DNA of 64,000 nucleotides from Haloarcula rara (GTDB lineage Archaea > Halobacteriota > Halobacteria > Halobacteriales > Haloarculaceae). Positions within the stretch are counted from its first letter, which is position 1. Each line of letters opens with the position of its first letter. Below the pieces are notes generated by a model. That model made no database searches. It was given only the letters and a program-made list of their open reading frames with translations, and was not told where the DNA came from. Positions 58,527-64,000 of the stretch are shown piece after piece. A program made the translations under genes and the position numbers. The stretch is from NCBI RefSeq assembly GCF_029338235.1, contig NZ_CP119785.1, positions 2,480,001 through 2,544,000 on the forward strand, given 5' to 3'.

Positions 58527-60749
58527 ATGACAAACAATTCAGACAAGCTCCGTAGCCTGATTCTGGCTGCGCTGATGGTCTTCTCGGTATTCGCCGGGTC
58601 CATCGCGCTGACCGGAAGTGCCGCTGCGCAAGCAGGCAACCTGAATTCTGGTTCCAGCTACTTCGCTGGCCAGGATGTAACGGCAGATAACCTTGACGAC
58701 ACTCAAGATTACCGCGTCCGTGCGGTCGAAGATGGCGAGCCCGGGACGCTCATCCGCACGCTGGATGCGTCTGGCAGCACGATCGAGTTCACGCTCGACG
58801 GTGAACTCTCCAGCGGTGACTTCGTCATCGTGGACGAGAGCGGTGACGTCGTGGTGTTCGACGATGGCTCCTTGCAGTCCACTGAAGAACCGACCGAGTC
58901 GAACACGAGTGACGCTGAGTTCGAAGTCGTCAGCCAGGACCTCACCGCTGAGTTCGAGGATTCCTCTGTCGGCAACTCCGGTGGCTCCGCCACAGTCGAT
59001 TACGAGATCGAATCCGACAAGCGTAACGACTACAACGTCAACATCTCCGCCGACGGTCTTGACGATGAGGACCTCCAGGAGATCTTTGGCGACGCAGTCG
59101 AAGATGACGTCTCTGAGGACGACGACGTGATCGAAGTCGCTGGTGACACCGAGTTCAACCTCGACTTCGACGGCCAGGACGCTGACACCTACACGTTCGA
59201 AGCGAACGTGACGGACTCTGACGCATCCGACGCCGACGACATCGAAGTCACCGACACTGGCGATGCGTCGGCTGACTTCGATGACAACGTCTACGTGGAC
59301 CAGCGCGGTGACATCGTCAACATCACCGTCGAGATGGAGAACACCGACGAAGCGACGATCCAGCTTGGTCAGGAGTCCAACAACGGCTACGCTCTCGTGG
59401 CCGAAGTCACGGACGATGACGAAGACGGTGTCGCATACGTCGAGTTCAACAGCTTCACGGCTGGGAACCCGAACGAGACCGAACTGGTCGCGGGTGACGA
59501 CGACACGGACGTCACTGTCACGAGCGCTACCGACCTCGGTAACGAGCCGTCCGGTACTGACATCCTCGACTCGACCAACTACGACCTGTTCGTCACCGAG
59601 GGCTTCCAGAACTCGGTCAACAGCAACAACGCTGACGCCCGCGCAACGCTTCAGCTGAACGACGCGTCCGTCGACGACCTCCAGGTCTGGACGGCGCCTG
59701 AAGACACCTACGACGACCTCGACGGCGAGGATGCCGAGAACATCGACAACTACGTCGACAACAACCTCACGCAGACCGACTCCGTCGCAGCAGGCGACAC
59801 GGTCGTCGTGCAGGTCCAGGCCTCCGGTCTCGAGGGCGCTCTCGAGAACCGCGACACTGGCGACTCGGCGTCTGTGCTGTACGGTCAGGCCTCCCAGGCT
59901 GACGCAAGCGACCGACTGGTCGGCCTGAACTTCGAGGGCCCGCCGGTTCCGAACCAGGACGAGCCGGAAGTTCCGGTCGGTGACCTCACCACCGAGAACT
60001 TCTCCGTCATCTACGATGACGAGAACGACCAGCACTTCGTTGTCGTCGACAGCACCGCGATGGTCGACACGTTCGAGAACGATACCGACTACGAGTTCGA
60101 CGACGGTGACGAGTTCACCGCGAACTTCACGGTCTACGACAACAGTGACCTCGTCGACGACGACGCCACGGTTACTGGTGACTTCGACGTCGAAGACCGC
60201 GATGCAGAACTCGACACTAACGAAGACGACGAGATCGTCCTCGAAGCTGCTTCCGAGCAGGAAGTGACTGGTGAGACGAACCTCGCACCGGGCACCGAGG
60301 TCGACCTCGAACTCGACAGCGACACGAGCGGCGATCCGTTCGTGAAGCGGCCTGAAGCGGTCGTCCAGCAGGACGGCACCTTCACCGCGACCGCTGACTT
60401 CAGCGAGAACAGCGCTGGCTCCGAGTTCACTGCCGTCGTCACTACCGTCGACTCTGACGACTACGACGGTCGACTCGTCGACGCCAGCACTGACCCGGTG
60501 ACGGATACGCCGGACACGGACACGGCAACGGAGACGCCGGACGAGCCGACGGACACGGACACGGCAACGCCCGAGCCGACGGACACGGACACGGCAACGC
60601 CCGAGCCGGACACGGACACGGCCACTGAAGGCGGCGACACCGCGACCGAGACCGGAACCAGCAGTGGTAGCGGGCCTGGCTTCACGGCCGCGCTCGCTCT
60701 CATCGCGCTCGTCGCTGCTGCGCTGCTCGCAGTCCGACGCAACAACTAA
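58527..60749 (+). CDS. csg: S-layer glycoprotein with PGF-CTERM tail
   Basis: 740 residues. Signal peptide (about 1-35: basic start, hydrophobic core, ending SAAAQA), then a very acidic, Thr-rich surface region. The mature start region FAGQDVTADNLDDTQDYRVRAVEDG is typical of haloarchaeal major surface glycoproteins. Several N-x-S/T sequons (NVS, NLT, NIT, NFS and others) suit N-glycosylation. Near the C terminus comes a DTDTATPEP-type repeat (about 655-705) for O-glycosylation, then GPGFTAALALIALVAAALLAVRRNN-type PGF-CTERM (about 714-740), the signal for archaeosortase A and lipid anchoring. The ArtA gene is next. It is probably among the most highly expressed genes. Confidence 0.93.
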   Translation: MTNNSDKLRSLILAALMVFSVFAGSIALTGSAAAQAGNLNSGSSYFAGQDVTADNLDDTQDYRVRAVEDGEPGTLIRTLDASGSTIEFTLDGELSSGDFVIVDESGDVVVFDDGSLQSTEEPTESNTSDAEFEVVSQDLTAEFEDSSVGNSGGSATVDYEIESDKRNDYNVNISADGLDDEDLQEIFGDAVEDDVSEDDDVIEVAGDTEFNLDFDGQDADTYTFEANVTDSDASDADDIEVTDTGDASADFDDNVYVDQRGDIVNITVEMENTDEATIQLGQESNNGYALVAEVTDDDEDGVAYVEFNSFTAGNPNETELVAGDDDTDVTVTSATDLGNEPSGTDILDSTNYDLFVTEGFQNSVNSNNADARATLQLNDASVDDLQVWTAPEDTYDDLDGEDAENIDNYVDNNLTQTDSVAAGDTVVVQVQASGLEGALENRDTGDSASVLYGQASQADASDRLVGLNFEGPPVPNQDEPEVPVGDLTTENFSVIYDDENDQHFVVVDSTAMVDTFENDTDYEFDDGDEFTANFTVYDNSDLVDDDATVTGDFDVEDRDAELDTNEDDEIVLEAASEQEVTGETNLAPGTEVDLELDSDTSGDPFVKRPEAVVQQDGTFTATADFSENSAGSEFTAVVTTVDSDDYDGRLVDASTDPVTDTPDTDTATETPDEPTDTDTATPEPTDTDTATPEPDTDTATEGGDTATETGTSSGSGPGFTAALALIALVAAALLAVRRNN

Positions 60750-60784
60750 CGGGACCGCCCCGTCCTTGACTTTCGAACTTTTTT
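60749..60784 (+). terminator. Terminator of the S-layer gene
   Basis: A short stem ACGGG/CCCGT (60749-60763) starts at the stop codon, followed by CCTTGACTTTCGAAC and a run of six T residues (60779-60784). It fits a U-tract terminator for a highly transcribed gene. Confidence 0.55.
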
Positions 60785-60839
60785 GCGCGCTACTCCGGTA
60801 GCGGCCGCGCTGGGTGCTCGGCGCACACGTACGCCTAAC

Positions 60840-60853
60840 GACAAAGCATTTAG
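60840..60853 (+). promoter_or_regulatory. ArtA promoter sharing the S-layer promoter motif
   Basis: GACAAAGCATTTAG (60840-60853) repeats the ACAAAGCATTTA core of the S-layer promoter at 58374-58385. Position is 24-37 bp before ATG 60877, as for a leaderless gene. A common regulator or BRE context is inferred. Confidence 0.55.
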
Positions 60854-60876
60854 GCCGGATTGGCAAAGGTAACACA

Positions 60877-61878
60877 ATGCGTCTCCCCGTGCTTCAGTCG
60901 ACCATCTCCGCTGGCGGGGTCTCTTTCGACCCGCTCGTCTGGTCGGAACCGCTGATGTGGGTCGTTCTCGCGGCGTTTCTGGGTAGTGCTGTCGTGGCCC
61001 GGTACGACGTGGAGTGGGCCCGCCGGGTCGCTGTGGCGGGCTGGGTCGCCTTCGGGGCGTTCTGGCTGGTCCTCATCCCGCATTTCACGCTGACACAGAA
61101 GAGCCTCATCGAGGGGGTCGGGAGTTTCGCGGCGGTACCGCTGTCGGTCTGGGCGGGTTATCACCTGTATCAGGGCCGGGACTCGCTGTTCGTGCTCACG
61201 CGAGCGGTGGGGCTGATGGGGCTGGTGTACGTCCCCTTCCTCACCATCGGCCCGCTACGTCAGGCCATCGTCGAATCTGTCGCCGACCAGACGGCGTTCC
61301 TATTGGCGCTGCTGGGGCTGGACCCGCTCGTCGTCGACGGACTATCCCATAACGGCGTCCCGATAGCCGACAAACCGTACCCCTACGACAGCACGTTCTG
61401 GTTCGAGGGCAACTCCCAGCCCATAACGTACACGATAATCCTGGCCTGTACCGGCATCGGAAGCATCGCCATCTTCGTGGGCGGTATTCTGTCCGTGTCG
61501 GCGCCGTGGCGGCGCAAGCTCCGCGCGCTGGCTATGACGGTGTCAGTCATCTACGTGTTGAACCTGGTCCGAAACGTGTTCATCGCCGTCTCCTTTGGCG
61601 AGCAGCGGATGCAGATATTCCCGGAGCTGGTGATGGCGCTGTTCAGTATCGAGGACCCCCAGATGGTGTCGTACTACGTGGCAGACCGTATCCTCGCACA
61701 GACGGGCTCGGTCGTCGCCATGGTGGCGATTACGTACTTTCTGGTCCGGGAACTCCCGGAAGTGACCGTGCTGGTCGAGGACCTCCTCTTCTTGGTGACG
61801 GGTACCGAATACGATCTGGCAGCGGCGCTCGACCAGAGCGGTGACCCGGAGGACGTCGCGTCCCCGAGCGACGATTAG
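60877..61878 (+). CDS. artA: Archaeosortase A
   Basis: 333 residues from ATG 60877 (MRLPVLQSTISAGGV); the extension to 60814 covers the promoter and is rejected. Seven or eight membrane segments. The catalytic triad is Cys191 (ILACTGIGS), Arg232 (NLVRNVF) and Arg271 (VADRILAQ). These match the known Haloferax ArtA residues Cys173, Arg214 and Arg253 with a constant offset of 18. ArtA processes PGF-CTERM proteins such as the S-layer glycoprotein encoded just upstream, removing the tail for lipid attachment. The C-terminal acidic tail is cytoplasmic. Confidence 0.95.
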   Translation: MRLPVLQSTISAGGVSFDPLVWSEPLMWVVLAAFLGSAVVARYDVEWARRVAVAGWVAFGAFWLVLIPHFTLTQKSLIEGVGSFAAVPLSVWAGYHLYQGRDSLFVLTRAVGLMGLVYVPFLTIGPLRQAIVESVADQTAFLLALLGLDPLVVDGLSHNGVPIADKPYPYDSTFWFEGNSQPITYTIILACTGIGSIAIFVGGILSVSAPWRRKLRALAMTVSVIYVLNLVRNVFIAVSFGEQRMQIFPELVMALFSIEDPQMVSYYVADRILAQTGSVVAMVAITYFLVRELPEVTVLVEDLLFLVTGTEYDLAAALDQSGDPEDVASPSDD

Positions 61879-62645
61879 TCGTCGGCGATAGCCGAAAGCG
61901 CCTCGTCTTCTATCGGATGGAGCTGTGCAGGTATCACCAGCAGATGGAGCGGGTCGCCGAAGGTCCGCTTTGCGAGCGCCGACAGTGAGTCGACGGCGAC
62001 CAGCGGGTCGGGGCTTCCGGCGCGGGCGACGACGACGGCCAGCTGGTCGGGGAACGCCGCGGCGAGCAGTTCGGCAGCCTGGTCGGCGGTCATGTAGGTG
62101 TCGTCGCTTGCGGCCCAGTGGGGGTCGTCGACCTTGATGTCGAGATAGACGAGCGTGTGGAGGTCACGAGCCTGGTTGTCTTCGATAGTCGCGACGACGC
62201 TGTCCGGGACGCCATCGCCCCCGTGGGCCTTCTCGAAGGGCAGTGTCGTGGCCTTCCCGAAGCGGTAGTTCTGGAGCCCGGTGAGCGAGCCGGCGGCCGT
62301 CTGTGCGGTGGTGCCGTGGACGATGCGGGTCTCGATGCCGCGCTCTTCGGCCCGGATGCGCAGGTCGGTGTGGGTCGTCGAAACCATCGTATCCCCGGCG
62401 GTGAGGAAGACGACGTCCTCGCCCTGTGCGGCGTCGAGAACCGGCTCGGGGTCCTGTTCGACGCCGGCGCGGTCACGGACCTCGATGTCGGTGTCGTGGA
62501 ACGCTTCCAGTGTCTCGAGGTCCGTCCCGACGAGGCGGCTGGTGTAGAACTCAGCGAAGATGCGGTCCGCATCGCTGATGGCGTCGCGTCCCTCGATGGT
62601 GACGGAGCGTTCGTCGTAGAGGCCGAGGCCGACGAAAGTGAGCAT
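61875..62645 (-). CDS. dph5: Diphthine synthase Dph5
   Basis: 256 residues, tetrapyrrole-methylase fold. It begins MLTFVGLGLYDERSVTIEG and has the SAM-binding loop VVFLTAGDTMVSTTHTDLRIRA (about 78-99) and HGTTAQTAAGSLTGLQNYRFGKATTLPF. It trimethylates the modified His of translation elongation factor 2 in diphthamide synthesis. Convergent with artA, overlapping by 4 bp, and divergent from the tRNA methyltransferase. Confidence 0.95.
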   Translation of the reverse strand: MLTFVGLGLYDERSVTIEGRDAISDADRIFAEFYTSRLVGTDLETLEAFHDTDIEVRDRAGVEQDPEPVLDAAQGEDVVFLTAGDTMVSTTHTDLRIRAEERGIETRIVHGTTAQTAAGSLTGLQNYRFGKATTLPFEKAHGGDGVPDSVVATIEDNQARDLHTLVYLDIKVDDPHWAASDDTYMTADQAAELLAAAFPDQLAVVVARAGSPDPLVAVDSLSALAKRTFGDPLHLLVIPAQLHPIEDEALSAIADD

Positions 62646-62721
62646 ACCCGCCCGTCGGTCGGCCCGGGGGATAAAGGGCGCGAAGCGTCAGGCTTACCGC
62701 TCCCGACGGGGGAAAGAGCGC

Positions 62722-63702
62722 ATGGGCGTTCCCTGCGTTCGCGTGCCAGTCACGGAGGGCGAGGCGACTCGCCAGCGACTGGCCGAGGCGGATGCCATCG
62801 ACGACGGCTACGACATCACTGTCGAGGACGGCGTGCTGTACGTGCCAGTGACGGACCCTTCTGTGGTGCCAGACTGCTTCGATGTCGTGGAGTTCGACGC
62901 GCCGGTCCGGGAGGGCCAGACGATGCCGGCCGACGAGCTGGGCTTTGCGCCGAGCTACGAACGGCTCGGGGACCTGGTCATCATCGACGAGGACGACCAC
63001 GAGCGTGCCCAGCGAATCGCGGACGCCATCGTGGCGTCGGACCTGCCAGTCGAGGGGGTGTTGAACCGCGCCTCGAAAATAAAGGGGACCGAGCGGGTCC
63101 GCGACTGGGAGATTCTGGCCGGTGAGACGACCGAAGTCGTCCACCGGGAGTACGGCTGTGCGTTCGAACTCGACCTCGCCGAGGTGTATTTCTCACCGAG
63201 GCTGGCGACCGAGCGCCACCGCGTGGTCGAGCAGGTTCGCGAGGGCGAGCACGCGTTCGATATGTTCGCCGGCGTCGGCCCCTTCGTCGTGCCGTTCGCA
63301 AAGCGCGGTGCGACCTGCGTCGGAACGGATATCAACGAGCAAGCTATCGAGTATCTCCGACATAATGCAGCGCGAAACGGTGTCATAGACCAAATCACGG
63401 CACTCTGTGGTGACGTCCGCGAGCTCGCGGCCGACTACGAGGGGTGGGCCGACCGTCTCGTGATGAACCTGCCACACAGTGCCGACGAGTTTCTGGCGAC
63501 GGCAGTCGAGCTGGCCGGCGACGACTGCACGATACACTACTACGACATCCAGCCCGACACGGAGCCGTTCGGACCGGGCGAGCGGGCGATTCGGGCGGCT
63601 GCAGAGCCGGCCTACGAGGTGAGTATCGAGACCCGCCGGACCGTCCGGTCGTACGCCCCCGGCGAGCACAACGTCGTCATCGACGCCCGATTACGGCGGT
63701 GA
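62722..63702 (+). CDS. trm5: Trm5-family tRNA (guanine37-N1)-methyltransferase
   Basis: 326 residues from ATG 62722 (MGVPCVRVPVTEGEATRQRL); upstream frame 62638-62721 is Arg-rich and rejected. D1-like N-terminal domain, D2 with YERLGDLVIIDEDDHERAQRIADAI, then a class I SAM domain: FDMFAGVGPFVVPFAKRG (about 178-195), GTDINEQAIEYLRHNAARNGV, and NLPHSADEFL (NPP-like catalytic motif written NLPH here). It makes m1G37 in tRNA. Related TYW2 or Taw-type activity is the alternative. Confidence 0.9.
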   Translation: MGVPCVRVPVTEGEATRQRLAEADAIDDGYDITVEDGVLYVPVTDPSVVPDCFDVVEFDAPVREGQTMPADELGFAPSYERLGDLVIIDEDDHERAQRIADAIVASDLPVEGVLNRASKIKGTERVRDWEILAGETTEVVHREYGCAFELDLAEVYFSPRLATERHRVVEQVREGEHAFDMFAGVGPFVVPFAKRGATCVGTDINEQAIEYLRHNAARNGVIDQITALCGDVRELAADYEGWADRLVMNLPHSADEFLATAVELAGDDCTIHYYDIQPDTEPFGPGERAIRAAAEPAYEVSIETRRTVRSYAPGEHNVVIDARLRR

Positions 63703-63778
63703 CGACCTGAGTGGCAAAAGTTACGGGGTCCCCCGCTGAATTTTTAGTCAACGGGACCCGACGGTCCCTTCCATTACA

Positions 63779-64000
63779 ATGTACCGGATACTCGTCCCCG
63801 TCGATACGGACCCGGACCGAGCCCGCGGGCAGGCCGCCTTCGTCGAGGACCTGCCGACAGACGCGGCGAACATCGAGGTCGTCATCACCCACGCGCTCCC
63901 ACCGGACGACGTCAAAGACCCCGACGACCCCGAAAGTCTGGCGGAGGTCGAGACTGTCGTCCTCGCGCGGGACTACCTCGAAGAGCGCGGCTACGACGTG
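63779..64000 (+). CDS. Universal stress protein (3' truncated by the window)
   Basis: The first 74 residues are visible: MYRILVPVDTDPDRARGQAAFVEDLP, then VVITHALPPDDVKDPDDPESL. The start has the UspA beta-strand with an Asp-containing loop (LVPVD) where nucleotide binding begins; the C-terminal GxxGxxxxGS loop lies outside the window. TATA-like TTTTTAG (63741-63747) is about 35 bp before the ATG. Confidence 0.8.
   Translation, partial: MYRILVPVDTDPDRARGQAAFVEDLPTDAANIEVVITHALPPDDVKDPDDPESLAEVETVVLARDYLEERGYDV

Noticed and set aside
58539..60875. 778-codon open frame on the minus strand across the S-layer gene
   Set aside because: It is the mirror of an Asp/Thr-rich gene (GAC/GTC codons read as Val/Arg), has no domain, and the plus-strand protein has a signal peptide, sequons and PGF-CTERM.

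Overview
This window is a stretch of haloarchaeal chromosome. The evidence is: GC-rich DNA with acidic proteomes; many leaderless genes with TATA-like boxes about 26 bp before the ATG; archaeal information-processing genes (TFB, RpoL, aCPSF1/FttA, 7S SRP RNA, RNase P component 4, Drg GTPase, diphthine synthase, archaeal L11/L1/L10/L12 order); an S-layer glycoprotein with a PGF-CTERM tail beside archaeosortase A; and a retinal/carotenoid cluster with a Bat-type regulator. The overall gene set looks like the Haloarcula/Halomicrobium side of the Halobacteria, but that placement is an inference.

Layout. 0-9.5 kb: zinc-ribbon and small membrane proteins, a MutS-like ATPase, the blh-crtI-bat retinal/carotenoid cluster (no opsin beside it), and an AbrB/PIN toxin-antitoxin pair. 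9.5-20 kb: Lhr-type helicase, CoA-binding protein, BolA + monothiol glutaredoxin, aCPSF1, DHH phosphoesterase, a tandem universal stress protein. 20-26 kb: an AT-richer accessory stretch with four tandem paralogues of an unrecognised membrane protein, a methyltransferase, tRNA-derived palindromic repeats, an RHH/PIN toxin-antitoxin pair and tRNA-Arg(TCG). 26-36 kb: RecA-like protein, SRP RNA, MscS-YhbY-Rnp4, two GT4 glycosyltransferases, GatCA, TFB, NUDIX. 36-43 kb: Asn-synthase-like/PHP pair, a radical-SAM/SPASM enzyme with a RiPP-like partner, winged-helix + DUF7521-type pairs, DCC and DUF2071-type proteins, TetR. 43-52 kb: PurL, a pilin-LamG protein, HisF, RpoL, CorA and a frameshifted TctA-like permease. 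52-57 kb: ribosomal stalk operon and Drg. 57-64 kb: VOC protein, S-layer gene, ArtA, Dph5, Trm5-type methyltransferase, and a truncated UspA gene at the right edge.

How genes connect: S-layer protein and ArtA form a substrate/processing-enzyme pair and share a promoter-like motif. BolA and glutaredoxin form a likely Fe-S trafficking pair. L1-L10-L12 has its own leader of about 68 nt with a strong Shine-Dalgarno sequence, consistent with L1 autoregulation. FttA, encoded here, terminates transcription at U-rich tracts such as those seen after the L12 and S-layer genes.

The most unusual non-genic signals are: (i) four copies of an approximately 63-85 bp nested palindrome with conserved outer arms and a variable inner hairpin; (ii) tandem arrays of hairpin units that begin at the stop codon of the upstream gene (after Lhr, the VOC protein and the Asn-synthase-like gene), in which stems differ between units but remain self-complementary; and (iii) about 110-bp repeats built on the 3' end of tRNA-Arg. 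No rRNA, complete insertion sequence or CRISPR array was seen.
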